From Bradyrhizobium yuanmingense (GTDB lineage Bacteria; Pseudomonadota; Alphaproteobacteria; Rhizobiales; Xanthobacteraceae), in NCBI RefSeq assembly GCF_900094575.1, contig NZ_FMAE01000002.1:434001-498000 (forward strand): a DNA stretch of 64,000 nt, given 5' to 3'. Positions 53,976 through 63,212 of this stretch are shown in pieces. The stretch's first letter is position 1. Every line of letters starts with the position of its first letter. Position numbers and translations under genes: made by a program. The notes under the pieces were generated by a model. The model saw only the letters and a program-made list of their open reading frames with translations, was not told the origin of the DNA and did no database searches.

Positions 53976-54741
53976 GCCAGTCGGGCGGCGCCTCGATGGG
54001 GGCGGCGGGCCGCCGCAGCGGCGCATTCAGGTCGATCCATTGCGCCGCGCCGGCCGCCAGCCAGAACGCCTTGTCGGCATCGAGATCGAGCACGATGCAG
54101 GTTGGGGGACGGCCGGGTTGCAGGCCCGTGTTGAAGACCCAGGTCTGGCCCAGCCGGTCGAACCACGATCCATTGCTGATGAAGGGCGATTGATGCACAT
54201 GGCCCGAGATCACCATCGACGGCTGGTATTGCATGATCCACTGCACCAGCTCGACGTCGCCGAAGAAGCGCTTGCCGCCCCAGCTCGTCGGTGAATCCGC
54301 CGGCGGCGCATGATGCGCCCAGATCCAGCGCTGCGGCCTGACGGCTGCGGCATCGCGCAACTGCTCGATGAGGCGTTGCTTGACCTGGGGTCCGTCCCAC
54401 CATGGGCACACCGTGAACAGGGTATCGCCGACCGTCAGGCCGTCGCCGTCGCAGGCGATGCCGAGCTCGCGCACCTCCGAGATCCAGCGCGAAATCTTCT
54501 CACCTTCGGCGTTGCGCTCGTCGAGATCGTGATTGCCGGAGCAGAGGATCACGCGGGTCGTCGCGGCCAGCAGCGCGAGATACTTCTTCACCACCACGAT
54601 CTGGGCGCGGAAATCCACTATCGAGCCAATGTCGAGCGCGTCGCCGGCGAAGATCACGAGGTCGAATTGCGGCGCCGCGCTGACCAGCCAGTCGAGCTGC
54701 GGCAGCGAATAGTGCAGGTCGGCCACGACCAGGCAGCGCAT
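53914..54741 (-). CDS. Calcineurin-like metallophosphoesterase
   Basis: 275 residues. The binuclear metal motifs are in order: DLHYS near residue 8, GDALD (GDxxD variant), GNHDLDER, WAHHAPP and SGHVHQSPF. The pattern matches the small MPE family of phosphodiesterases and phosphatases. Substrates range from cyclic nucleotides to UDP-sugars and nucleotides; the neighbouring cNMP-binding gene makes a cyclic-nucleotide link tempting but it is only an inference. It starts divergently from the DNA-glycosylase-like gene, and its 3' end overlaps the cNMP gene. Confidence 0.88.
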   Translation of the reverse strand: MRCLVVADLHYSLPQLDWLVSAAPQFDLVIFAGDALDIGSIVDFRAQIVVVKKYLALLAATTRVILCSGNHDLDERNAEGEKISRWISEVRELGIACDGDGLTVGDTLFTVCPWWDGPQVKQRLIEQLRDAAAVRPQRWIWAHHAPPADSPTSWGGKRFFGDVELVQWIMQYQPSMVISGHVHQSPFISNGSWFDRLGQTWVFNTGLQPGRPPTCIVLDLDADKAFWLAAGAAQWIDLNAPLRRPAAPIEAPPDWLTFLDRIADQSRAKPQPAAG

Positions 54742-54950
54742 GGAAAATCCGACGGCCAGAGAGCAAAATGTCAGGGAATTCCAAAAACGGCATAAAGCAA
54801 GAAGCAGACCAGCCCGGCCGGCCCCTTTGCATCAATCCAATGAGCGACAGCATGCTGCGTCCCGTCGCAGAGCGCAAGGGGCGGCAATGCGGGGCTGGAC
54901 CGGATCGCCGAATTCTGGTGTCGTGGCCTGCTCTCAACACCTGTGTTCAC

Positions 54951-55637
54951 ATGACCTCCTTCAAGACCATTCGCGCCCGCGCCGAGAAGCGCAAGGGCGG
55001 GCCCAAGGCGCTGGACAAGTTGATGCCGGCCAAGCCGGACCTCAAGCAGCTGGCCAAGCTCGGCGACGATCGTATCCTCGCCGAAATGACCAAGCGGGTG
55101 TTCTGCGCCGGCTTTGCCTGGAGCGTGATCGATTCCAAATGGGACGGCTTTGAGCAGGCCTTCCTGCATTTCCAGCCCGCCAAGCTCACGTTCCAGCCCG
55201 AAGATTATTGGGAGGGCCTGCTGCGCGACGCGCGCATCGTGCGCAACGGTGCCAAGATCATGTCGGTGCGCGACAACGCCGCCTTCGTGCAGGAGATCGC
55301 AAAGGAGCACGGCAGCTTCGGCAAGTTCCTGGCGAAATGGCCGTCCTCCGACGAGATCGGCCTGCTCGACCTCCTCAACAAACGCGGCAGCCGGCTGGGC
55401 GGAAACACCGGCCAGATGCTGCTCCGCTTCGTCGGCTGGGACGGCTTCGTGACGTCGAAGGACGTCGTGGCCTGCCTGCGCGCTGCCGGTCTCGACATCG
55501 CCGAGGAGGTCAAGTCGAAGGGCGATCTCGCCAAGGTGCAGGCGCAGTTCAACGCCTGGGCCGAGGAGTCCGGCCTGCCGTACACATATCTGTCACGCAT
55601 CTGCGCGCTGTCGGTCGGCGAGAACAGCAGCGAGTAG
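54951..55637 (+). CDS. DNA-3-methyladenine glycosylase I-like protein (HhH-GPD superfamily)
   Basis: 228 residues from the ATG at 54951. The segment RVFCAGFAWSVIDSKWDGFEQAFLHFQPAKLTFQPEDYWEGLLRDARIVRNGAKIMSVRDNAAFV aligns by eye with the helix-rich core of E. coli Tag (QAGLSWITVLKKRENYRACF...GIIRHRGKIQAII). The Glu that precedes QAGLSW in Tag is not in the matching place here and the Cys/His zinc ligands of Tag were not found. It may be an inactive or altered glycosylase. No clear Shine-Dalgarno precedes 54951; the frame is open further upstream. Confidence 0.8.
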   Translation: MTSFKTIRARAEKRKGGPKALDKLMPAKPDLKQLAKLGDDRILAEMTKRVFCAGFAWSVIDSKWDGFEQAFLHFQPAKLTFQPEDYWEGLLRDARIVRNGAKIMSVRDNAAFVQEIAKEHGSFGKFLAKWPSSDEIGLLDLLNKRGSRLGGNTGQMLLRFVGWDGFVTSKDVVACLRAAGLDIAEEVKSKGDLAKVQAQFNAWAEESGLPYTYLSRICALSVGENSSE

Positions 55638-55840
55638 CGCGTCGATCGATAGATCGTGTGCATCCTGTGGCGATCTTGTGCCGCGAACGCGGCCGATGAA
55701 ACCCCGCGATCACGAAATACATTTCGCAGGAACATTTGTCCGCAGCACCTGTTCGGGACTCTGAGCCAGGCGCATAAGGGCGCAGGGAATGCTCGCTCCC
55801 GCCTGGCTCGATGAAACCGGATACAACAACGGAGCAGCTC

Positions 55841-56134
55841 ATGAAGCTCACATCTGAACAGGTGAAGCAGACCGTCAACCAGCTCGGCGCTCAGGTGCTG
55901 CCCGACGAACATCCGGCGATGCCGCAGCTCAACAGCATGTTCGGCGAGCACACCTTCTTCGTCGACGAGATGGGCCTCAAGGTGCTCGAGCCCACGGGAT
56001 CGCTGGGCAGCGACCGCCAAAGCGGCGAGGTCGTCAGCCTCGCCGATTGGGGCGATTCCGACCTGACGCGCCTGATGGCGCATGAGCCCGAACCAACCGG
56101 CGTGATCGTGGTGTTCGAGCATGTGAGGCATTGA
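55841..56134 (+). CDS. Small conserved hypothetical protein, 97 aa
   Basis: From the ATG at 55841 with GGAG seven bases upstream; an ATG at 55811 is also in frame. The sequence MKLTSEQVKQTVNQLGAQVLPDEHPAMPQLNSMFGEHTFFVDEMGLKVLEP is soluble and acidic, ending PTGVIVVFEHVRH. No family name recognised. It stands alone between the glycosylase-like gene and the convergent flippase gene. Confidence 0.75.
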   Translation: MKLTSEQVKQTVNQLGAQVLPDEHPAMPQLNSMFGEHTFFVDEMGLKVLEPTGSLGSDRQSGEVVSLADWGDSDLTRLMAHEPEPTGVIVVFEHVRH

Positions 56135-56257
56135 GCAGCCCGACGGGACGTTTTGGAGACACGTGCGCCACGGCACTCCCGTGGCGCGCGGCTTTGGCGT
56201 GACTGGTGACGTGGTGATCAGCTCCGCCGCCTTGCGAACGGTCTGGTGCCGGTCGCA

Positions 56258-57733
56258 TTATCTGCCGCGAATGCTCTGTGCGTAGCGCCACATTTCTCCG
56301 CGACAGGCCGGAAACAGCGCAACGATCGTGAGCGAAACCGCATATGAAAGGCAGAAGCAGGCTGCCAATTCCGGGATCCCTCCGATCGAACGCGCCAGCA
56401 GCCAGCGATGCAGCAGAGACACCGTCACCACGGAAGCGAGGGCTCCGGCGAGATGTGGCCCGACCACTTCCATGAGGTCTCGATGACGCACCGGGCCGCG
56501 TCGCCCAATCAGCCACCACAGGATGGGCGTGCGCACGCGCTCGCTGATCGAGTATGCGCTGGCGACGCCGACTGGTCCGAACGGCAGCCCGCATATGAAA
56601 GCGAGAATCGATGTTGAGACATTGAACAGGCCCCAGCGCATGTATTCCTTGGTGCGGCCCTGGCTGAGGAAAAGCCAGTTGGCGGGGCTGTTGCTGGTCT
56701 GCAGCAGACCGGCGATGCTGAGGGCGACGAAGATCGGCGCAGCCTCGCTCCATTGGTCGCCGAGCAGGGTTTCGACCAGCGTATCGGCGGTCGCGATCAT
56801 GAAGCCGACGCCAGGCAACACGAGCAGGAGCGCCGGCAGCACCGCGCGACGGAACGAATCCCGATAGCGCTCCGGCTCCTTCAGCAGGCCCGACAGCGTC
56901 GGCAGCATGATTCGCACCATCGGATTGCTGACTTGCTGAAGCGGAAACAGCAGCAACCGGTAGGCGCGGTTATACGCGCCAAGCGAGGCAGCCCCCCAGA
57001 CCTTGCCGATCAACACCCCGTCGGTATTGCGGGACAGGAATTCGGCAAGATTGTAGCCGGTCACGCCGAGCCCGAAGTTCAGCATGTCGCGTGCAGCCTT
57101 GATCGAGCCGGGCCTCGACGGCAACCATCCCGAACTCAGCCACGCGCCGCTCGCGAGCACCAGACCTGATGTCAGGCTGCCGGCGAGAATGGCCCAATAG
57201 CTGTGATAGACGTACGCGACCGCGGCAGAGGTCAGTAATCCAGTCAGTGCGGCCGCGGACTCCAGGCCTGCCAGCGTCCAGAATCTCATCTGTCGCGTCA
57301 GCAACGACAAATGCTGGACGTCAGCGCCGCTGAGCAGCAACGTGACGCTCATACCGGATGTCAGTGGGGCGAGATTTGGCGCGCTGTAGAACCTGGCGAC
57401 GAGCGGCGATAGCGCCACCTGTGTGGCCGCCAGTAGCGCGCCGACCGAGAGGTTCACCCAGAACAGCGCACTCAGCTCGTTGTGCGTCAACTCGTCCTTC
57501 TGCACGGTCGCGTGTCCAAGACCGAGATCCTGGAACAGCACCGCGAAGGCGAGCACCGGCGAAGCCATTGCATAAGTACCAAAGTCGACTGGCGTCAGTA
57601 GGCGCGAGAGCAGGATCACAGATCCGGTCTGCGTCGCTACACGCACGACCTGAGTGACGATCGCAGCGAGCGCACCTTTCCGTACGTTCCGGGACTGCTC
57701 GTCCTCGGACAAGCGCATGTTGAGTTGAGTCAC
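56258..57733 (-). CDS. Polysaccharide flippase (Wzx-like, MOP superfamily)
   Basis: 491 residues with about twelve to fourteen hydrophobic segments. It starts RNVRKGALAAIVTQVVRVATQTGSVILLSRLLTPVDFGTYAMASPVLAFA, the typical N-terminus of the polysaccharide-transport oligosaccharide flippases (RfbX/WzxC type), and contains FLSRNTDGVLIGKVWGAASLGAYNRAYRLLLFPLQ, a strong WzxC-type signature. It would flip lipid-linked repeat units for exopolysaccharide or O-antigen. No glycosyltransferase or polymerase is next to it. Confidence 0.92.
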   Translation of the reverse strand: MTQLNMRLSEDEQSRNVRKGALAAIVTQVVRVATQTGSVILLSRLLTPVDFGTYAMASPVLAFAVLFQDLGLGHATVQKDELTHNELSALFWVNLSVGALLAATQVALSPLVARFYSAPNLAPLTSGMSVTLLLSGADVQHLSLLTRQMRFWTLAGLESAAALTGLLTSAAVAYVYHSYWAILAGSLTSGLVLASGAWLSSGWLPSRPGSIKAARDMLNFGLGVTGYNLAEFLSRNTDGVLIGKVWGAASLGAYNRAYRLLLFPLQQVSNPMVRIMLPTLSGLLKEPERYRDSFRRAVLPALLLVLPGVGFMIATADTLVETLLGDQWSEAAPIFVALSIAGLLQTSNSPANWLFLSQGRTKEYMRWGLFNVSTSILAFICGLPFGPVGVASAYSISERVRTPILWWLIGRRGPVRHRDLMEVVGPHLAGALASVVTVSLLHRWLLARSIGGIPELAACFCLSYAVSLTIVALFPACRGEMWRYAQSIRGR

Positions 57734-58136
57734 GATCAGCTCCTCGAGCGGCGAACAACGAAAATTTCAAGCGCAGTTCGAAAGCAAGACGGTGAATCAA
57801 ACGACAGTTTATCTTTTCGATTTCATGCGATTGGCGCTTCATTCATGTGCGATCAACCGGACGCCCTCATGCGCGGACCACCGCACGAGAGAGACATCGA
57901 GGCTATCGCGCGTGAGCAGCGTCGCGAAACGCCGACGACTATCCGTCAGTACGTGTCAATTGAATGGCGCGACCAAACTGCGTTCGCAAAAAACTTTACG
58001 TCGATCGCGCTCGAACGAACAGCCAATGGAGTGCATCTTGTTCAGAGCAGCGCGTCGAAATCGAAAAAGAGGCTGGTCTGTCAGCTTCACGTCAGGCAGT
58101 GCCTCGAAGATCGACACAGAACCGCTCGCAATAGTG
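57734..58136. other. Intergenic region between the flippase and histidine kinase genes
   Basis: About 400 bases, lower in GC than the neighbours. A plus-strand frame of 156 codons spans it (57725-58195) but its translation has no family features and overlaps the ends of both flanking genes; I do not count it. The flippase promoter presumably lies in 57740-57900. Confidence 0.4.
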
Positions 58137-59582
58137 TCAAACCTCTAGTCTTCGCGGTTCTCTTGCAACGTGTTCTTCAACGGGAATTTCGATGACGATC
58201 TGAGTTCCCGGACTCGCCTTGCTCTCGAGCAGCAAGCGCCCGTTGAGCGATGAGGTGACGAGATTGAACGCGATGTGCAGTCCCAGACCGGCATTGCCTT
58301 TCTCGCGACTTGTCGTGACGAATGGATCGAAGATGTGCGCCTGCAGGTGGTCAGGGATTCCGACGCCTTCATCAGCGCAGACAAGGCGGACTGATCTCGG
58401 ATTCGGTTGGTTTACCGTGATCACGAACCGGCCGCCTCTCTTGTCAGGATACGCATGCGCTGCAGTGTTGAGGGCGAGATTGCTGATCACCTGAGCAAGC
58501 GCTCCGGGATAGCTGTTGAGCTTGATTCCCGCCGGGCAGTGTACCTCCACGGTCAGGGCATGATGCGACAGCAATGGCCCGAGCCGGGACATCAACTCCG
58601 ATAGCCAATCCCTGAGCTCGAAACTGCGCCGGTCCTCATCGGCTTGATGGACCGCGACCTGCCTGAAGCTGTGCACCATTTCGGATGCGCGGTGCAGATT
58701 TTCGAAGGTCAGGTTGAGCCCCTGCTTGAGCCGGTCAATGCCCTTGGTTAGATCGGACCGCCGGACCGATGCTCCGCCCAATGCATCACTCATCGTTTGC
58801 AGGTCATCCTGCATGGCCGTCGACGTCGTCAAGGCGAGGCCGAGCGGGGTGCTGACCTCGTGAGCGACACCTGCCACCAATTGCCCGAGCGAGGCGAGCT
58901 TTTCCGCCTGCACGAGATGCTCCTGGGTCGCGCGCAGATCGCGCAACGATTTCTCGGAGCGTTCCTTTTCCCGTTGCAGCGCCTCGGATGTCCGGAACTG
59001 CTTTCGCGCCCGGTACTCGCGCGCAGCCACCGCGTAGAGCGACAATGCGTAGGCGTTGCCGACGAGAGAATGGTTGATGAAGCTCAGGCCGGTCGGCATT
59101 GTCGACGCGAATGTCTCGGCGACCAGCAACGCCACCCACGACAGCAGGCAGAAGATCGCCAGCGAGCCGATCCGCAAGGGCAGCATGGTCGAGACGAACA
59201 GTATGATCATCATCATGCCGGGCGCGGCAAAGGTGAAGCCCGAGGGAAGCACGAGATAGATGCTCGGCAGAATGCAGCCCGGGATGACGCAATAGATGAG
59301 AAAGATCGTCTCCGCCCATGGCTTCATCCGGCGCCGCGACAGCAGCGCCGTCAGCGGGAGCAGGATGACCACGGCGGTTCCACCGCGGATTGCGAGCGTG
59401 GTCGGCACGACTTCGGGGTAGAGCACCCAATCCCAGAGCGTGTAGCTGGCATAGGTGGCGGCGCCAAGCAGCATCGCGATCTGCGTCCATCCGAGACTGC
59501 CCCGGACATATTGGTCGACAAACCGGCGTTCCTCGATGCGGTCTTCGAAGCGCAGTCCGAGGCGTATCAATAAGGCAAGCAT
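58137..59582 (-). CDS. Membrane sensor histidine kinase (orphan)
   Basis: 481 residues. The N-terminal 200 residues hold about six hydrophobic segments (IAMLLGAATYASYTLWDWVLY, AVVILLPLTALLS, TIFLIYCVIPGCILPSIYLVLP, FAAPGMMMIILFVSTMLPL, LAIFCLLSWVALLVAETF), then a coiled-coil (REYRARKQFRTSEALQREKERSEKSLRDLRATQEHLVQAEKLASLGQLVAGVAHEVSTPLG) with the phospho-accepting His in GVAHEVSTP. The ATPase N-box is LNTAAHAYP, G1 is DEGVGIPD and G2 is KGNAGLGLHIAFNLVTSS. No response regulator gene is adjacent, so it is an orphan kinase; ligand unknown. The gene is divergent from dinB only across other genes; nothing ties it to a neighbour. Confidence 0.9.
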   Translation of the reverse strand: MLALLIRLGLRFEDRIEERRFVDQYVRGSLGWTQIAMLLGAATYASYTLWDWVLYPEVVPTTLAIRGGTAVVILLPLTALLSRRRMKPWAETIFLIYCVIPGCILPSIYLVLPSGFTFAAPGMMMIILFVSTMLPLRIGSLAIFCLLSWVALLVAETFASTMPTGLSFINHSLVGNAYALSLYAVAAREYRARKQFRTSEALQREKERSEKSLRDLRATQEHLVQAEKLASLGQLVAGVAHEVSTPLGLALTTSTAMQDDLQTMSDALGGASVRRSDLTKGIDRLKQGLNLTFENLHRASEMVHSFRQVAVHQADEDRRSFELRDWLSELMSRLGPLLSHHALTVEVHCPAGIKLNSYPGALAQVISNLALNTAAHAYPDKRGGRFVITVNQPNPRSVRLVCADEGVGIPDHLQAHIFDPFVTTSREKGNAGLGLHIAFNLVTSSLNGRLLLESKASPGTQIVIEIPVEEHVAREPRRLEV

Positions 59583-59685
59583 CCAAACTCAATCGCGAAA
59601 AGTCATGTCTGGTGTATCTACGACAGGTTTGGCGCCGCGTCGCGGATAAAGATGCCGCGTTCACCGAAGGGGCCTCAAGCCGCGT

Positions 59686-60786
59686 TCAGATGCCCAGCGT
59701 CAGCTGCGGCTCCGACTCGCCGGCGGCGTGGAGCGACGACAGCGAGACCCCAAGCAGCCTGACGCGCTTGGGCAGCGGCATCTCGGCTTCGAGCAGGCCG
59801 CAGGCCAGCCGCTCCAGATCGTCGCGTCCGGCAACGGCCGCCGCGACGGATCGGCTGCGCGTGATGATCTCGAAATCGGCGAATTTGATCTTCAGGGTGA
59901 CGGTGCGGCCGCGATTGCCCGTCGCCTCGCAATGCCGCCAGACCTTGTCGACGAGCGGCCTTAGCTCGGCGGCAAGCGCGTCGAACGCATCGAGGTCGGT
60001 CGAGAACGTGTTCTCCGCGCCGACGGATTTGCGGATCCGGTTGGCGCGGACCGGCCGCTCGTCGACGCCGCGCGATATCCAATAATAATACGCGCCTGAC
60101 TTGCCGAAATTCGCGTTCATGAACTCCAGCGATTGGTTGCGGATGTCCCGGCCGGTGAACAGGCCGAGCGCGTTCATCTTCGCAGCCGTCGCCGGACCGA
60201 TGCCGTGGAATTTGCCGACCGGCAGCGGCTCGACGAAGGCCGGCCCCATCTCCGGCGAGATCACGAACTGGCCGTTGGGCTTGCGATGATCGGACGCGAG
60301 CTTGGCCAGAAACTTGTTGTAGGAGATACCCGCCGACGCGGTGAGGCCGGTCTCCGCCTTGATCTTCGCGCGGATCTCGAGCGCGATGTCCCGCGCCAGC
60401 GGGATGCCTTGCAGGTTCTCCGTCACGTCGAGATAGGCTTCATCGAGCGACAGCGGCTCGATGACGGGCGTGTGCTCGGCAAAGATGTCGCGGATTTGTC
60501 TGGAGATCGCCTTGTAGACCTCGAAGCGCGGCCTGACGAAGATCAGGTCGGGACATTGCCGCTTCGCCGTCACCGACGGCATGGCCGAGCGAACGCCGAA
60601 CTTTCGAGCCTCGTAGCTCGCCGCCGCAACGACGCCGCGTTCCGCGGAGCCGCCGACCGCGACCGGCTTGCCGCGCAGCTCCGGATTGTCGCGCTGCTCC
60701 ACAGAGGCATAGAACGCATCCATGTCGATATGGATGATCTTGCGGACAGGCGAGGGCTCGCCGGTCGTCGGGTCGGATTCGCTCAT
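59686..60786 (-). CDS. dinB: DNA polymerase IV (DinB)
   Basis: 366 residues from the ATG at 60786 (MSESDPTTGEPSPVRKIIHIDMDAFYASVEQ). The Y-family palm motifs MDAFYASVEQ, GVVAAASYEARKFGVRSAMPS and SLDEAYLDVT (catalytic acids) are present, followed by the thumb (KFHGIGPATAAKMNALGLFTGRDI) and the little-finger domain ending SLHAAGESEPQLTLGI. Pol IV does error-prone lesion bypass. Full length; it ends with a short hydrophobic C-terminus like the clamp-binding QLTLGI-type motif. Its 5' region occurs again near 63150, in a broken form. Confidence 0.95.
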   Translation of the reverse strand: MSESDPTTGEPSPVRKIIHIDMDAFYASVEQRDNPELRGKPVAVGGSAERGVVAAASYEARKFGVRSAMPSVTAKRQCPDLIFVRPRFEVYKAISRQIRDIFAEHTPVIEPLSLDEAYLDVTENLQGIPLARDIALEIRAKIKAETGLTASAGISYNKFLAKLASDHRKPNGQFVISPEMGPAFVEPLPVGKFHGIGPATAAKMNALGLFTGRDIRNQSLEFMNANFGKSGAYYYWISRGVDERPVRANRIRKSVGAENTFSTDLDAFDALAAELRPLVDKVWRHCEATGNRGRTVTLKIKFADFEIITRSRSVAAAVAGRDDLERLACGLLEAEMPLPKRVRLLGVSLSSLHAAGESEPQLTLGI

Positions 60787-60912
60787 GGAAAGATGATACA
60801 ATCGCGTGGGGAGATGCGCGAGCCGAGGGATGCTTCCGTCGATCCGGCGGCTGAATTGAGCTGCACAATCGCGGCAGGGTCAAAAGCATCTCAGGCTCGT
60901 GACGAGAGGCGC
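60787..60912 (+). pseudogene. tspO deletion scar: 9-codon remnant plus flanks
   Basis: The plus-strand sequence 60770-60912 repeats, with point changes, the region just upstream of tspO, its first codons (ATGCTTCCGT, from about 60829), its last codons (ATCCGGCGGCTGAATTGA) and its downstream flank (TCAAAAGCATCTCAGGCTCGTGA), but without the roughly 415 bases between. What is left reads MLPSIRRLN and stop in one frame, matching the first residues MLQ and last residues IWRLN of TspO. The scar overlaps the 5' flank of dinB and its promoter region. Confidence 0.8.
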
Positions 60913-60978
60913 TCGTCAGTTCCGTTCAGTCGAGATGGCTTCGGCTCGGCCGCGATCGCTTGGGAGAGGCAGAGGCCC

Positions 60979-62913
60979 CTACTTGCCACGGATGAACTCA
61001 AGGAGCTGGCTTGAGGCTCCGTCGCCAACGCGCTGCGCACCTGCGACCGTGAGGTGATTGACGTCCCAATAGAGCCAGAGGCCGTCCATGGCGGTCGGAC
61101 ACTCGGCTTCTCCGCACAAATAGCGTTCTGGATAGAGCAGAAAGACCTGGTTCGGGTAGCGGCTCCGGATCTCCTCGAGCATGGCGTGGAATTCGCGATT
61201 GTCGGCCTGCACGCGATCAAGGGGCACAGCAGGACAGGGCTTGCTTGGCGCGTGCCAGAGGGGTCCCGGTGCGAAGCGGGACATCGGACTGCGGCAGCCC
61301 GGCTCGACTCCGGGCGCTATGATCAGGATGCGTCGTCCGCTGCCGCCCAGCTCATGGATCGTGTTCTCGATGCCGGCCCGCCAGACCTGCAGGGCCGGTG
61401 CATTGACCTCCGGCGCGAGCTCGTTGCGGAGCGCATCGCCGTAGGTCATCCAGGATTGACTGAGCACGATTGGAGCCTGGTTCTGCCTGATCGCGGCGAG
61501 GTAGGTATCGCGCTGGCGTTTGCAGTCCTGCGAGCCGTCGAAAGCTGTTCGCACGAGGCCGACGAGCAACGGACAACCTTCGGCCGTATAGGCTTCTCCC
61601 CGGACGGCGGCGCGCTTTGCCGCCGGGTCCAGCGCTGCGACATAATGCTCGGCGAAGGAGTCGCCGAGCACTTGCACGCCAACGGGGTCGCTCAATGAAC
61701 CGAAGGCACATTTCGATTGTGCGCTCTTGGCGCACGGCCAGAAGCCGAATCGCTGCAGATCGGCGACCTCGCGGGCCTGTGCCGGGAGCCGCCATGGCCA
61801 GCCATCTTGGCGGTTGGCCACAAATGCAACAATCGCGAGCGCGACGATCGTCGCGGCGGCGGGGCCGGCGACTCGCAGCAGTGACGAGCGACCCGCGCGA
61901 TAAGGCTGTTCGATCAGCCGATACATCAGCGCAGCCAGCGCCATCGCGAGGGCGACGATCAGCACTTTCACCGCAACCGACTTGGCGTCATCGCCCAGGA
62001 TGTAGTTTGCGTAGACGATCAGGGGCCAGTGCACGAGGTAGAGCGAGTAGGACACCAGCCCGATCCCCGCACTCAGCGGATTGGTCAGGACAGGCGAAAG
62101 GACGTGACGCTCGCCCGCCAAGATCACGCAGGCTGCACCCAGGCATGGGATGAGGGCCGTCGCGCCAGGGAAGGAGGTCGCACTGTCGAAGCTGACGACC
62201 GCGTAAGCGATCAAACCGAATCCGGCGGCAGCCAACAGCGAGCGCGCTCCGGCCGGAAAGGTCAGCCTCTGCTCAGCAAAGATGACCAGCGCTCCGATCG
62301 CAAATTCGAAGGCGCGACAGGTCGGCAGGTAGAAAGCACCCGAGCTGTCGGTTGCGAGTGTCGCTTGCGCGACGCCGAGCGAAAGAATTGCGATGCCAAG
62401 AATGAGCAAAGGCAGTGCGCGACCGAGCAATCGGCGCCCCAGCAGAATGAACACGGGCCAAAACAGATAGAATTGCTCCTCGACGGCCAGCGACCAGAAG
62501 TGAAGCACGGGGCTGGGATCGGTCGAGTTGGCGAAATAGGCGTGGCTGCCGCGCCAGAAGTAGAAATTCGAGACCGATACCAGCGTAGCCACGGCGTCTT
62601 GAGTCAGGCCCTTGAAAAGCTCCGGAGAGAACCAGAGGCCACCGACGGCCAAGATGCCGATGATGGTGACGATCGCTGCGGGAAAGAGGCGCCGGATGCG
62701 GCGCTCGTAAAATCGCTGGAGCGAAAATTCGCCGCGATCAGCCTCGCTGAGAATGATCCGAGAGATCAGATAGCCGGACACGACGAAAAACAGGTCGACG
62801 CCAACGAAGCCGCCGCCGAACGGCGGAACGTCCAAATGATAGAGGAATACGCTCAAGACGGCGATCGCCCGGAGCCCGTCAATGTCGCGTCGATGGGATA
62901 GCTTTGTAACCAA
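60979..62913 (-). CDS. Acyltransferase family 3 / SGNH protein (OafA/YrhL type)
   Basis: 644 residues. The N-terminal 370 residues are an acyltransferase-3 membrane domain (RRDIDGLRAIAVLSVFLYHL, GFVGVDLFFVVSGYLISRIIL, FWSLAVEEQFYLFWPVFILL), with the conserved His in YHLDVPPFGGG and the Arg-Asp/Glu motifs. The C-terminal 240 residues are an SGNH hydrolase-like domain with GDSF in VLGDSFAEHYV and DVNHLTVAGAQR as the Asp-x-x-His block. Such proteins acetylate O-antigen, Nod-factor-like or exopolysaccharide. It is bracketed by two copies of a dinB-tspO junction and its DNA is somewhat less GC-rich than that of dinB. Confidence 0.93.
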   Translation of the reverse strand: MVTKLSHRRDIDGLRAIAVLSVFLYHLDVPPFGGGFVGVDLFFVVSGYLISRIILSEADRGEFSLQRFYERRIRRLFPAAIVTIIGILAVGGLWFSPELFKGLTQDAVATLVSVSNFYFWRGSHAYFANSTDPSPVLHFWSLAVEEQFYLFWPVFILLGRRLLGRALPLLILGIAILSLGVAQATLATDSSGAFYLPTCRAFEFAIGALVIFAEQRLTFPAGARSLLAAAGFGLIAYAVVSFDSATSFPGATALIPCLGAACVILAGERHVLSPVLTNPLSAGIGLVSYSLYLVHWPLIVYANYILGDDAKSVAVKVLIVALAMALAALMYRLIEQPYRAGRSSLLRVAGPAAATIVALAIVAFVANRQDGWPWRLPAQAREVADLQRFGFWPCAKSAQSKCAFGSLSDPVGVQVLGDSFAEHYVAALDPAAKRAAVRGEAYTAEGCPLLVGLVRTAFDGSQDCKRQRDTYLAAIRQNQAPIVLSQSWMTYGDALRNELAPEVNAPALQVWRAGIENTIHELGGSGRRILIIAPGVEPGCRSPMSRFAPGPLWHAPSKPCPAVPLDRVQADNREFHAMLEEIRSRYPNQVFLLYPERYLCGEAECPTAMDGLWLYWDVNHLTVAGAQRVGDGASSQLLEFIRGK

Positions 62914-63212
62914 TTGCTGAATCCACTGGCGGCGGTTCGTCCGACTGCGGATCCGCGCGCGCCCGCTTGCCTTTAGCGCGCCCGCATGCGTTCCTCAACC
63001 GCAGGACGGGCCGAATTCCCCCCCCAATCGGGCTCGCCCCGGTCAGGCCGTCTCCGTCAACGTCGGCAACCCATCCGACGCTGCTGCGAGAAGACGCAGG
63101 ACTTTGCCATGGCGCTCAGCGTCGTCGCACGGCCGCGGCTGCGCCAGGCATCGAGTCGGATTGGCTCATGGAAGGATGTTACAATCGGATGATGAGAAGG
63201 GCGAGGTGACGG
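62914..63212. other. Intergenic region with a dinB 5' relic
   Basis: 299 bases upstream of tspO. Near its right end (63118-63169, minus strand) the sequence reads ATGAGCCAATCCGACTCG and so on, translating to MSQSDSMPGAAAAVRRR and stop. This aligns with the first 16 residues of DinB (MSESDPTTGEPSPVRK) and the adjacent DNA continues to match the dinB upstream region (TTGTAACATCCTTCC). It is a relic of a dinB copy that has lost the rest of the gene. Confidence 0.7.

Noticed and set aside
57725..58195. 156-codon plus-strand frame in the flippase/kinase gap
   Set aside because: Overlaps both flanking genes, has no clear ribosome binding site and no family-like sequence.
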